A stretch of 13,335 nt of DNA, taken from Anaerolineaceae bacterium UBA700. GTDB taxonomy: Bacteria > Chloroflexota > Anaerolineae > Anaerolineales > Anaerolineaceae. This document shows, piece after piece, positions 1 to 10,265 of the stretch. The notes under the pieces are model-generated. The model was given only the letters and a program-made list of their open reading frames with translations. It did no database searches and was not told the DNA's origin. Position 1 is the stretch's first letter; the number at the start of each line of letters is the position of its first letter. Location: NCBI GenBank assembly GCA_002298885.1, contig DBMK01000095.1, forward strand, positions 1-13,335, read 5' to 3'. The position numbers were made by a program, and so were the translations under genes.

Positions 1-31
1 TTTTTCTTGCCTGCGAAGCAGGCAAGAAAAA
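1..31. terminator. Perfect GAA-loop palindrome at the left edge
   Basis: A perfect 14-bp inverted repeat (1-14 with 18-31) encloses the loop GAA, and the tip reads GCGAAGC. The stem may extend beyond the window edge. The outer stem is T5 on the left and A5 on the right, and the inner part is GC-rich. It lies upstream of the GH44 gene, so it probably ends a unit to the left of the window. No U-tract follows it on either strand, so terminator is a functional guess from placement. Confidence 0.6.
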
Positions 32-53
32 CCACAACAATAGATTCCGCTGC

Positions 54-69
54 ATTACATTAATGTAAT
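54..69. promoter_or_regulatory. Perfect 16-bp dyad, probable operator
   Basis: The sequence ATTACATTAATGTAAT is a perfect palindrome with TTACA/TGTAA half-sites. It ends 7 bp before the putative -35 element of the GH44 promoter. Position and perfect symmetry suggest a binding site for a dimeric repressor or activator. TACA/TGTA half-sites are known for the BlaI/CopY type among others, but the regulator cannot be named from the site alone, and no regulator gene lies beside it. Confidence 0.5.
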
Positions 70-76
70 CCCCCCG

Positions 77-107
77 TTGGGTATTCCCCCCTGCGAATCT
101 CTATAAT
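77..107 (+). promoter_or_regulatory. Promoter of the GH44 gene
   Basis: A consensus -10 hexamer TATAAT lies at 102-107. A weak -35 candidate, TTGGGT, lies at 77-82 with a long 19-bp spacer. Transcription would start about 113-116, on or next to the ATG at 116, leaving no room for a Shine-Dalgarno site. The -10 call is strong in this GC-rich context; the -35 call is weak. Confidence 0.55.
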
Positions 108-115
108 CATTTTTA

Positions 116-2266
116 ATGAGCAGGTTAATTACGCCAACGCGATTACTTCTTCTTTTGTCCCTTGCCTTCCAGCTTCTCGGCGTCCGAGACATTGCCGGTC
201 CTGCCAACATCGTCCTTTACGGCGATTCCCTGGCTTCCGGCTGGGAGGACTGGTCGTGGGGCACCCAGACCCATGACTTTGCCAACGCTGCCACGCGCCA
301 CGGCGGCACTGCTTCGATCTCTGCCACCCTCAACGGCGCCTACAGCGGCCTGCAGATTGGCACCAACGCTGCCCCGCCCACCACCGCCGCCGCCAACACC
401 CTCGAGTTCTGGATCAACGGCGGCAGCAGCGGCGGGCAGAGCGTGCGCGTCTCGGCCGGTAACGACTGCTCCAGCGTCAGCCAGGACGTGACTCCCGCCG
501 CCAACACCTGGACGAAGATCAGCCTCTCCCTGGCCGGCTTGGGGACGCCCGCCTCGATCAAAACCATCGCCTGGTCCAACCCCACCGATAAAGCCCAGCC
601 CACGTTTTACGTCGACGACGTAGCCCTGGTCACCGCGCCGATCACACCCCCGGCCGTCACCGCCGGGCCAGCGCTCTCGGTGGACGTCTCCGCTGGGCGC
701 CACACCATCAGCCCATACATCTACGGACTCAATTTCCCCGATGAGGCCCTGGCGAAGGAGCTGGCCCTGCCCGTGCAGCGCTGGGGCGGCAACAGCACCA
801 CCCGCTACAACTGGCAGAACGACACCTCCAACCGGGCGCGGGATTGGTACTACGAAAATATTCCCAACGACAATTCCAACCCGGGTGCCCTGCCCGACGG
901 CTCGGCCAGCGACAAGTTCGTGGAGCAGGCCCAGCGCACCGGAACCCAGGTGCTGCTGACCGTGCCCCTTATCGGATGGACCCCCAAGAGCCGGGCGCTT
1001 ACCTGCGGCTTCAGCGTAGCCAAATACGGGGCGCAGCAGTCCACGGATTATTGGGCGCCGGACTGCGGCAACGGCATCCTGCAGTCCACCGGCAAGCAGA
1101 TCACCGGCAACGCCCCCACCGACACCAGCGTCGCCATCAGCCCATCCTTCGTCCAGGCCTGGATCGACCACCTGAAGGCGAAATACGGCAGCGCCGCCCA
1201 GGGCGGGGTGCGCTTCTATAACCTGGACAACGAGCCCATGCTGTGGAATTCCACCCACGTCGACGTCCACCCCCAGCCCACGTCCTACGATGAGCTGCGC
1301 GACCGCACGGTCCAATATGCTCCCGCCATCAAGGCCAGCGACCCCGCCGCCCAGACTCTCGGCCCGGTGCTGTGGGGCTGGACGGCCTATTTCTACTCGG
1401 CCCTGGATGCCGCCCCCGGCGGCGCCTGGTGGAACAACCCCCAGGACCGACTGGCGCACAACAACACACCCTTCGTGGAGTGGTACCTGCAGCAGATGCG
1501 CGCCTACCAGCAGCAGCACGGGCAGCGCATTCTCGATTACCTGGACCTGCATTACTACCCGCAGAGTTTCGACTCGGTCTCCAACAGCGCCGGCGATGCT
1601 GCCACCCAGCAGATGCGCCTGCGCTCCACCCGCTCGCTGTGGGATTCCACCTACACCGATGAGAGCTGGATCTCCGACAAGGTGAACCTGATCCCGCGCA
1701 TGCGCGCCTGGGTCGCCGCCGATTATCCCGGCACCAAACTGGCGCTGAGCGAGTACAGTTGGGGAGCCATGTGCCACATCAACGGCGCCCTGGCCCAGGC
1801 TGACGTGCTGGGCATCTTCGGGCGCGAGGGCCTGGACCTGGCCACGCTGTGGGGGCCGCCTGCCTCCACTGAGCCTGGGGCTTACGCCTTCCGCATGTAT
1901 CGCAACTACGACGGCAGCGGCAGCCGCTTCGGCGAGACCGGGGTGCAGGCCGCCAGCGTCGATAGCAGCCAGCTCTCGGTATTCGCCGCCCAGCGCGCCC
2001 AGGATGGCGCCTTGACCGTGCTGGTGATCAACAAGACCGCCGGCCCGCTGTCGGCCGCGCTCAACACGGGCGGTTTCGCCGCCGGTTCCGGCGCCAAAGT
2101 TTACCGCTATTCCATCGACCAGCTCAACGCCATCGCCACCCTGCCGGACCAGGCCGTGGGCGCCTCCGGATTCACCGCCGTCTACCCCGGCAGCTCGATC
2201 ACCCTCTTCGTCCTCCCCAACACTGCCGGCTGGCAGCACGTTTTTATTCCCCGGGTTAGCAAGTAA
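116..2266 (+). CDS. Secreted glycoside hydrolase family 44 endoglucanase/xyloglucanase
   Basis: This 716-aa protein probably cleaves beta-1,4-glucan or xyloglucan chains outside the cell. Residues 1 to about 28 look like a signal peptide (Arg in the n-region, then [13 protein letters not shown]). Residues about 31-172 form a beta-rich module ([17 protein letters not shown] near the start, FYVDDVAL at the end) resembling a jelly-roll carbohydrate-binding module. The GH44 catalytic region follows, with [11 protein letters not shown] at 223-233, the probable acid/base E373 in NLDNEP and the probable nucleophile E546 in SEYSWG. A beta-sandwich tail of about 100 residues ends in VFIPRVSK, which resembles the short C-terminal tails of many secreted Chloroflexota proteins. 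ATG 116 is the first start after an in-frame stop at 104-106. It has no Shine-Dalgarno site and is probably leaderless. The gene stands alone behind its own promoter. The family is confident; substrate is not. Confidence 0.88.
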   Translation: MSRLITPTRLLLLLSLAFQLLGVRDIAGPANIVLYGDSLASGWEDWSWGTQTHDFANAATRHGGTASISATLNGAYSGLQIGTNAAPPTTAAANTLEFWINGGSSGGQSVRVSAGNDCSSVSQDVTPAANTWTKISLSLAGLGTPASIKTIAWSNPTDKAQPTFYVDDVALVTAPITPPAVTAGPALSVDVSAGRHTISPYIYGLNFPDEALAKELALPVQRWGGNSTTRYNWQNDTSNRARDWYYENIPNDNSNPGALPDGSASDKFVEQAQRTGTQVLLTVPLIGWTPKSRALTCGFSVAKYGAQQSTDYWAPDCGNGILQSTGKQITGNAPTDTSVAISPSFVQAWIDHLKAKYGSAAQGGVRFYNLDNEPMLWNSTHVDVHPQPTSYDELRDRTVQYAPAIKASDPAAQTLGPVLWGWTAYFYSALDAAPGGAWWNNPQDRLAHNNTPFVEWYLQQMRAYQQQHGQRILDYLDLHYYPQSFDSVSNSAGDAATQQMRLRSTRSLWDSTYTDESWISDKVNLIPRMRAWVAADYPGTKLALSEYSWGAMCHINGALAQADVLGIFGREGLDLATLWGPPASTEPGAYAFRMYRNYDGSGSRFGETGVQAASVDSSQLSVFAAQRAQDGALTVLVINKTAGPLSAALNTGGFAAGSGAKVYRYSIDQLNAIATLPDQAVGASGFTAVYPGSSITLFVLPNTAGWQHVFIPRVSK

Positions 2267-2273
2267 CCGGAAA

Positions 2274-2317
2274 TTTAATCGAGATTGCGGCGCGACAGCG
2301 CCGCAATCTCGATTAAA
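2274..2317. terminator. 20-bp perfect palindrome with GACA loop
   Basis: A perfect 20-bp inverted repeat (2274-2293 with 2298-2317) has the loop GACA closed by C-G. It begins 7 nt after the GH44 stop codon. The base of the stem is A/T-rich (TTTAAT...ATTAAA) and the tip is GCGGCGC. A T5 run occurs only at 2324-2328, six bases past the stem, so it is not the usual abutting U-tract. It is likely the 3' end of the GH44 transcript. Confidence 0.7.
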
Positions 2318-2327
2318 AGATCCTTTT

Positions 2328-2336
2328 TGTGATAAT
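2328..2336 (+). promoter_or_regulatory. Extended -10 promoter of the phosphorelay operon
   Basis: TGTGATAAT has the TGn extension followed by a one-mismatch -10 hexamer. No convincing -35 is visible, because the upstream bases are the palindrome. A start near 2343 would give a leader of about 78 nt to the GTG start at 2421. Confidence 0.4.
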
Positions 2337-2408
2337 ATTGATGCGAATTGTCATCTAACCTTGACTCAACTTCGCTTCATTGATATCACAGCCGGTGAAA
2401 TCGGATGC

Positions 2409-2414
2409 GGGAGG
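2409..2414 (+). promoter_or_regulatory. Shine-Dalgarno site fixing the kinase start
   Basis: GGGAGG lies 6 nt before GTG 2421. The longer reading from TTG 2361 has no Shine-Dalgarno site, and its first 20 residues match no expected domain. The site therefore favours GTG 2421. Confidence 0.7.
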
Positions 2415-2420
2415 TCTGGT

Positions 2421-6692
<4,272 letters not shown>

Positions 6693-6695
6693 TTT

Positions 6696-7046
6696 ATGGA
6701 ACCCCAACTTGTTATCGATCTGTCGACATTCGAGCAGATCAAAACTGACATGGGCGCCTCATTTATCAATGAGCTTGTCGAGGCTTACTGCGTGGAAACG
6801 CCTTTGCTGATGGCCAGGCTGCAGCAGGCCCTGGCTAACGAGGAGGCGGAAGCCTTTCGCACCGTGGCCCACTCGATCAAATCCTCGAGCTGCAGCCTGG
6901 GGGCGCTGCAGTTCGGCGCCCTGGCGCGCGAGCTGGAGGCGCTGGGCAAGGAAGGACGGCTGGCGGATGCCGAGCTCAAGGTCAGAGAGCTGATCGCCGG
7001 TTACGATCCCGTGCAGCGCTCGCTGCGGGCCCTTTGCGATGACTGA
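6696..7046 (+). CDS. Stand-alone Hpt phosphotransfer protein
   Basis: A 116-aa, mostly helical protein with the Hpt signature AHSIKSSSCSLGA. H59 is the phosphorylated histidine, in the position of the family's AHxLKGSS motif. It should carry phosphate from a receiver of the upstream hybrid kinase to the receiver of the downstream phosphatase, in the cytosol. The start is 3 nt after the kinase stop. An AAGGAG site lies at 6677-6682 inside the kinase gene, 13 nt away, which is a long spacing, so coupled translation is likely. Its 3' end overlaps the next gene by 8 nt. Length is normal for a single Hpt domain. Confidence 0.9.
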   Translation: MEPQLVIDLSTFEQIKTDMGASFINELVEAYCVETPLLMARLQQALANEEAEAFRTVAHSIKSSSCSLGALQFGALARELEALGKEGRLADAELKVRELIAGYDPVQRSLRALCDD

Positions 7047-8184
7047 GGCAGCCGGGGGCCGCCTGCTGGTTGTGGACGACAACCGGGTGAACCGCCTGCT
7101 CCTGGGTCGCCACCTGGAGCAGCAGGGCCATTCGGTGTGTTACGCCGAGAACGGGCGCCAGGCCCTGGAGCGCCTGCAGGCCGAGTCGTTCGAGATGCTG
7201 CTGCTCGACATCGAGATGCCCGAGATGAACGGCTATCAGGTACTCGAGCACATCACCGCCGACCCGCGCCTGCGCGACCTGCCGGTGCTGGTCACCTCCG
7301 CCCTGGAGGAGATCGACAGCGTGGTCAAATGCATCGAGATGGGGGCCGAGGATTACCTGATCAAGCCAGTCAACCAGGTGCTGCTCAAGGCGCGCATCGA
7401 CGCCAGCCTGGAGAAAAAACGCCTGCGCGACCGCCAGCGCCAATTGCTCAGCCAGTTGGAGCGCGAGCTGGAGATTGCTCGCCAGACCCAGCAGAGCATT
7501 CTGCCCGAGGTCCTGCCCCGGCCGGACGGCTACGATATTGGGGCGTTGATGGTCCCGGCCAGCGCCGTGGGCGGCGATTTCTACGAATTCATCGCCCTGG
7601 ACGAACGCCGGCTGGGAATCGTCATCGGCGACGTGTCGGATAAGGGACTGCCGGCAGCGCTGTTTATGGCCCTCACCTACAGCCTGGTGCGCGCCGAGGC
7701 CACCCGCGCCAATAGCCCTCTCCAGGTGCTGGCCAACATGAACCGCTACCTGCTGGAGATGAATGCATCCGGCATGTACGTGACCCTGATCTACGCAGTG
7801 TTGGATTTCGAGAGCGGGGTTTTGAATTACGGGCGGGCCGGGCACCCCCTGCCGCTGGTCCTGGATGCGGCCGGAGCGCCGGTCGCCGTGCCAGTGCAGC
7901 CCGGACAGCCGCTGGGCTTATTCGAGGACCTGTTCATCGATGAAGAATGCCTGACCATCCCGTCCGGCGGAATGGCCCTGTTATACAGCGATGGGCTGAC
8001 CGAAGCCGCTGACCTCAATGGGCAGCAGTTTGGCCTGGCCCGCCTGCAAAAAGCCTGCACTGCCGCCCAGGCCGCCCCGGCTCAGGATATCTGCCAGCAG
8101 TTGTGGCTCGCCGTCCAATCCCACAGCAACGACCTCCCCCACCAGGACGATTTCACCGCCGTCATCATTAAGCGCAATGCTTAA
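7039..8184 (+). CDS. Response regulator with SpoIIE-type PP2C phosphatase output
   Basis: A 381-aa protein. The N-terminal receiver (about 7-125) has acidic residues D13 and D14, phospho-acceptor D57 in LLLDIEMPEMNG and K109 in LIKP. A coiled linker (about 126-150) contains ARQTQQSILPEVLP, the motif that precedes RsbU/RsbP-type phosphatases. The PP2C domain (about 165-381) keeps its metal-binding acids: D180 in VGGDF, D198 in GDVSDKG, D317 in YSDGLTE and D370/D371 in QDDFT. Family knowledge says such enzymes dephosphorylate an anti-anti-sigma (STAS) protein, releasing a sigma factor, but no such partner is encoded here. ATG 7039 lies inside the Hpt gene (8-nt overlap), indicating translational coupling. 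The stop codon lies inside the 8181-8227 palindrome. Confidence 0.9.
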   Translation: MTEAAGGRLLVVDDNRVNRLLLGRHLEQQGHSVCYAENGRQALERLQAESFEMLLLDIEMPEMNGYQVLEHITADPRLRDLPVLVTSALEEIDSVVKCIEMGAEDYLIKPVNQVLLKARIDASLEKKRLRDRQRQLLSQLERELEIARQTQQSILPEVLPRPDGYDIGALMVPASAVGGDFYEFIALDERRLGIVIGDVSDKGLPAALFMALTYSLVRAEATRANSPLQVLANMNRYLLEMNASGMYVTLIYAVLDFESGVLNYGRAGHPLPLVLDAAGAPVAVPVQPGQPLGLFEDLFIDEECLTIPSGGMALLYSDGLTEAADLNGQQFGLARLQKACTAAQAAPAQDICQQLWLAVQSHSNDLPHQDDFTAVIIKRNA

Positions 8185-8227
8185 AGGTTTGTTTCCGGCA
8201 ACTTCGTTGCCGGAAACAAACCTTTAA
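8181..8227. terminator. 22-bp perfect palindrome between convergent genes
   Basis: A perfect 22-bp inverted repeat (8181-8202 with 8206-8227) has loop TTC on the plus strand and GAA on the minus strand, closed by a C-G pair. It holds the stop codons of both convergent genes: TAA at 8182-8184 for the phosphatase, and TAA at 8226-8224 on the minus strand for the LysE exporter. It presumably serves as a shared bidirectional 3' end. No U-tract follows on either strand. Confidence 0.75.
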
Positions 8228-8835
8228 CCTAGCGCGCTGCTGATGCCGGCCCATAGCTCATACACGCCGAAGCAGGCCAGGGCCAGGGCTGAGACTCCCA
8301 CCAGGATCCGCCCGACCCGCGGTCCCAGGCCGCCGGCGGCCGAAAAGAGCAGAATGATCCCCGCCTGGCAGGCGACCATGGTGGTGTAAAAACCCACCAG
8401 CAGGGCAATCCCGTTGGCCGGTGCCTCGCCCCAGCTTTTGAGCAGCAGCGGGCCCATCACCAGGCTCCACGCCAGGTACGGGTTCGGGTTGAGCAGGTTC
8501 ACCAGCACGGCTTTCAGCAGCGTCTTCTGGCCGCCCGCGGCCGGCGCCGCGGCGTGATAATCGCGCCAGGTCTTCCAGGCGCCGTATGCCAGGTATAGCA
8601 GGAAGAGCCCACCCGCCACTTGTAGCACGTTCTGCAGCCAGGGCGGCACCTGGCTCAGCACCAGCAGCACCAGCAGGATGATCGGCCCGTCGCTGATCAA
8701 CGGGGCCAGGGCTGCCGGCAGCGTGCGCCGCCAGCCCCGGCTGAGCGCCTGCGCCGCCAGGTAAGATTGGAACGGCCCCGGCTGCACCGCCGCAGCAAAG
8801 GCGTAGGTTATTCCCAACAACAAATATCCGAACAT
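8224..8835 (-). CDS. LysE/RhtB-family amino acid exporter
   Basis: A 203-aa integral membrane protein, full length for the LysE superfamily, with about five to six hydrophobic segments. Near the N-terminus it has the family's PGP motif (QPGPFQSYLAAQ), followed by GWRRTLPAALAPLISDGPI, and NLLNPNPYL in the middle, a common LysE-family feature. The family exports amino acids or similar small metabolites across the cytoplasmic membrane. Substrate cannot be predicted. The start at 8835 gives the expected first helix (MFGYLLLGITYAFAAA), but the Shine-Dalgarno site is weak (AAGG about 13 nt upstream). It is transcribed alone, convergent with the phosphorelay operon and divergent from the LLM oxidoreductase gene. 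Confidence 0.85.
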   Translation of the reverse strand: MFGYLLLGITYAFAAAVQPGPFQSYLAAQALSRGWRRTLPAALAPLISDGPIILLVLLVLSQVPPWLQNVLQVAGGLFLLYLAYGAWKTWRDYHAAAPAAGGQKTLLKAVLVNLLNPNPYLAWSLVMGPLLLKSWGEAPANGIALLVGFYTTMVACQAGIILLFSAAGGLGPRVGRILVGVSALALACFGVYELWAGISSALG

Positions 8836-8875
8836 CGAGACCGTTTTGCCTTTTTGGCATTTATGGAATGGACCA

Positions 8876-8881
8876 ATTATA
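8876..8881 (-). promoter_or_regulatory. -10 element of the lysE-family gene
   Basis: The minus strand reads TATAAT here, about 41 nt upstream of the ATG at 8835. A start near 8869 would give a leader of about 34 nt that includes a small TGCC/GGCA hairpin (8847-8859). No good -35 is visible. Confidence 0.45.
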
Positions 8882-8913
8882 GCCTACCCATCCCTGCCCG
8901 CCCACCGGTTGAA

Positions 8914-8968
8914 GGGGCAGGTCTGTGAATCGCCCGCGCTCCGCTCATCCCGATCGCAGACCTGCCCC
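8914..8968. repeat. Inverted repeat GGGGCAGGTCTG / CAGACCTGCCCC
   Basis: A perfect 12-bp inverted repeat (8914-8925 with 8957-8968) around a 31-nt centre. Its right arm shares four bases (8965-8968) with a second short hairpin, CCCCGG-TTTCG-CCGGGG (8965-8981), so the two folds would compete. A same-size related pair lies at 9071-9124. Confidence 0.7.
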
Positions 8969-8995
8969 GGTTTCGCCGGGGGAATCTGCCGGCCT

Positions 8996-9123
8996 GGGCG
9001 GGTCTACGCTCCTCCTGATGGAAACCGTGAATTTCACCGACCCGACACTACGGCGGACGCGGGTGGCGTTGGGGCAGGTCGGTGCATGGACGAATCACCG
9101 TCGTTGAAATGGTAGACCTGCCC
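8996..9123. repeat. Further inverted GGGC(A/G)GGTC copies
   Basis: GGGCGGGTCTAC (8996-9007) pairs with GTAGACCTGCCC (9112-9123) through one G-T wobble. Within that span GGGGCAGGTC (9071-9080) also pairs with GACCTGCCC (9115-9123). The 54-nt pair at 9071-9124 has the same size and arms as the 8914-8968 pair, about 157 bp away, but its centre is unrelated. This fits a degenerate small non-coding element or a nested binding array. Confidence 0.55.
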
Positions 9124-9229
9124 TGGCCCACCCGGGTCGATTCTCTGAATGGCAAGAATCCTTAGTTCCCGCATGCGTCAGGTACCGGCCCGCGTCCCTA
9201 CCTTTGGCCGAATCCCCGGGTTACCGTAG

Positions 9230-9249
9230 GTCGGGCGTCCTCGCCCGAC
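9230..9249. repeat. GTCGGGCG palindrome, REP-like
   Basis: A perfect 8-bp inverted repeat, GTCGGGCG (9230-9237) with CGCCCGAC (9242-9249), around the loop TCCT. It is preceded by GTAG. Short GTCGGGC/GCCCGAC palindromes of this kind recur in many GC-rich genomes as dispersed intergenic repeats. That is general knowledge, and its copy number here is unknown. Confidence 0.55.
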
Positions 9250-9275
9250 AAGAAACACCCCGCCCGCCGGACAAA

Positions 9276-9284
9276 TGCTACAAT
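9276..9284 (+). promoter_or_regulatory. Extended -10 promoter of the LLM oxidoreductase gene
   Basis: TGCTACAAT has the TGn extension and a one-mismatch -10 hexamer. Transcription would start near 9291, leaving a short leader with GAGGAG (9303-9308) 7 nt before the ATG at 9316. No -35 match is evident. Confidence 0.5.
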
Positions 9285-9315
9285 TAATCCGTCCATATAA
9301 CCGAGGAGAATCTGC

Positions 9316-10185
9316 ATGAAATACGCATTATACCTGCCAAACTTTGGAGCCTTCGGCGACGCCCGCACCCTGGTGAGCCTGGCCCAGGACGCCGAGGGCG
9401 CTGGCTGGGACGGCTTCTTCCTGTGGGATCACATCAACCGGGCTTTCGTCATCCCCATGGTCGATCCGTGGATTGCCCTGAGCGCCGTAGCCGCCGCCAC
9501 CCACACCCTGCGCATCGGCGCCCTGGTCACCCCCCTGGCCCGCCGGCGGCCCTGGAAAGTGGCCCGCGAGGCGGTCTCGCTCGACCGCCTGTCGAACGGC
9601 CGCCTGGTGCTGGGGGTGGGCCTGGGCAGCAGCGGTGGCCAGGAGGCCGAGTGGAGCAATTTCGGCGAAGAGCTGGACCTCGTAGCCCGCGGCCAGATGC
9701 TGGACGAGAGCCTGGACGTCATCACCGGGCTGTGGAGCGGGCGGCCGTTCAGCTATGAGGGCCGCCACTTTCATGTTAAAGAGGCCCAATTCTTGCCCGC
9801 GCCGCTCCAGCAGCCGCGCATCCCGGTGTGGGTGGCGGGCAACTGGCCGCACCGGGCTCCCTTTCGCCGCGCCGCCCGCTGGGATGGCATGATCCCACAG
9901 ATGCGCGGCGAAAAAGGGGATGAGCTGACCCAGCTCAAGGAAGCGGTCCAATATACGCTCGCCATGCGCAGCAGCGACGCCCCTTACGACGTGGTCTACA
10001 GCACGGCGCCCACTCCCGGCGGCGACCCGGCCCGGGCGGCCGAGCGGGTGCGGCCGTTTGCCGAGGCCGGCGTCACCTGGTGGCTGGAGCAGCTTAATCC
10101 GCAGCACTTCGGCTGCGACTGGCTGGACGAATGGCCCCTGGAAGCCATGCGCCGCCGCATCCTGCAAGGGCCGCCTGCGATATAA
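9316..10185 (+). CDS. LLM-class flavin-dependent oxidoreductase
   Basis: A 289-aa cytosolic protein of the bacterial luciferase-like (TIM-barrel) superfamily, which uses FMN or coenzyme F420 to oxidise or reduce varied substrates. Visible family features are the N-terminal strand MKYALYLPNFG, GWDGFFLWDH (about 30-39), the middle block RIGALVTPLARRRPWKVARE with SLDRLSNGRLVLGVGLG, and the late segment IPVWVAGNW. The length is slightly short of the family's usual 300-350 residues but contains the whole core. ATG 9316 is preceded by GAGGAG at 7-nt spacing. The gene appears to be transcribed alone, with a palindrome starting 9 nt after its stop. Cofactor and substrate cannot be decided from sequence alone. 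Confidence 0.85.
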   Translation: MKYALYLPNFGAFGDARTLVSLAQDAEGAGWDGFFLWDHINRAFVIPMVDPWIALSAVAAATHTLRIGALVTPLARRRPWKVAREAVSLDRLSNGRLVLGVGLGSSGGQEAEWSNFGEELDLVARGQMLDESLDVITGLWSGRPFSYEGRHFHVKEAQFLPAPLQQPRIPVWVAGNWPHRAPFRRAARWDGMIPQMRGEKGDELTQLKEAVQYTLAMRSSDAPYDVVYSTAPTPGGDPARAAERVRPFAEAGVTWWLEQLNPQHFGCDWLDEWPLEAMRRRILQGPPAI

Positions 10186-10186
10186 T
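10181..10186 (+). promoter_or_regulatory. -10 element overlapping the LLM gene's stop codon
   Basis: A consensus TATAAT contains the TAA stop (10183-10185) of the LLM gene. If used, transcription would begin near 10193, just before the 10195-10235 palindrome, and the molybdenum-subunit mRNA would start with that hairpin. No good -35 is visible, so the match could be chance. Confidence 0.35.
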
Positions 10187-10194
10187 TGGATTAG

Positions 10195-10235
10195 AAGTGT
10201 TTTTTGGACGGGCAAAGCCCGTCCAAAAAACACTT
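10195..10235. terminator. 19-bp perfect palindrome with AAA loop
   Basis: A perfect 19-bp inverted repeat (10195-10213 with 10217-10235) has loop AAA closed by C-G. The outer stem carries T6 on the left and A6 on the right, and the tip is GGACGGGC/GCCCGTCC. It begins 9 nt after the LLM gene's stop. The T-left/A-right order is the reverse of a canonical plus-strand intrinsic terminator. Confidence 0.65.
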
Positions 10236-10254
10236 TGTTCCCCAAATTTGAACT

Positions 10255-10258
10255 GGAG
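10255..10258 (+). promoter_or_regulatory. Shine-Dalgarno site fixing the molybdenum-subunit start
   Basis: GGAG lies 7 nt before ATG 10266. An in-frame ATG at 10131 would lie inside the LLM gene, read through the palindrome and add 45 non-homologous residues, so 10266 is preferred. Confidence 0.7.
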
Positions 10259-10265
10259 CGTGCAA

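Larger units (their letters stand above)
8836..9315. other. 480-bp divergent intergenic region
   Basis: This is the only long non-coding stretch in the window. It holds the lysE-family promoter on the left and the LLM oxidoreductase promoter on the right. Between them lie a group of inverted GGGCAGGTC-type motifs (8914-9123) and a separate GTCGGGCG palindrome (9230-9249). An 89-codon open frame on the plus strand (8846-9115) has no visible ribosome site and no recognisable protein features, so I do not call a gene. Nothing recognisable was seen at about 9125-9225. Confidence 0.7.

Noticed and set aside
143..2239. Long antisense open frame of 698 codons opposite the GH44 gene
   Set aside because: It mirrors the GH44 gene almost end to end, has low-complexity Gly/Ala/Val-rich translation and no domain. 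Long antisense frames are expected opposite high-GC genes.
8258..8860. 200-codon minus-strand frame overlapping the LysE gene
   Set aside because: It is a frame shadow. The 8224-8835 frame has the LysE motifs and membrane helices.
9027..9037. GTGAATTTCAC palindrome as a possible operator
   Set aside because: Only an 11-bp dyad, far from either promoter and without a second copy, so chance is a fair explanation.
8846..9115. Small plus-strand frame of 89 codons in the intergenic region
   Set aside because: No ribosome site and no recognisable features. It runs over the inverted-repeat cluster and the lysE-family promoter.
8914..9249. Possible CRISPR array or attachment site
   Set aside because: The motifs alternate in orientation with irregular spacing and no conserved direct-repeat length. 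There is no tRNA or integrase nearby.
10131..10265. Upstream ATG extension of the molybdenum subunit
   Set aside because: It would overlap the LLM gene, translate the palindrome and lack a ribosome site. The family's N-terminus matches the start at 10266.
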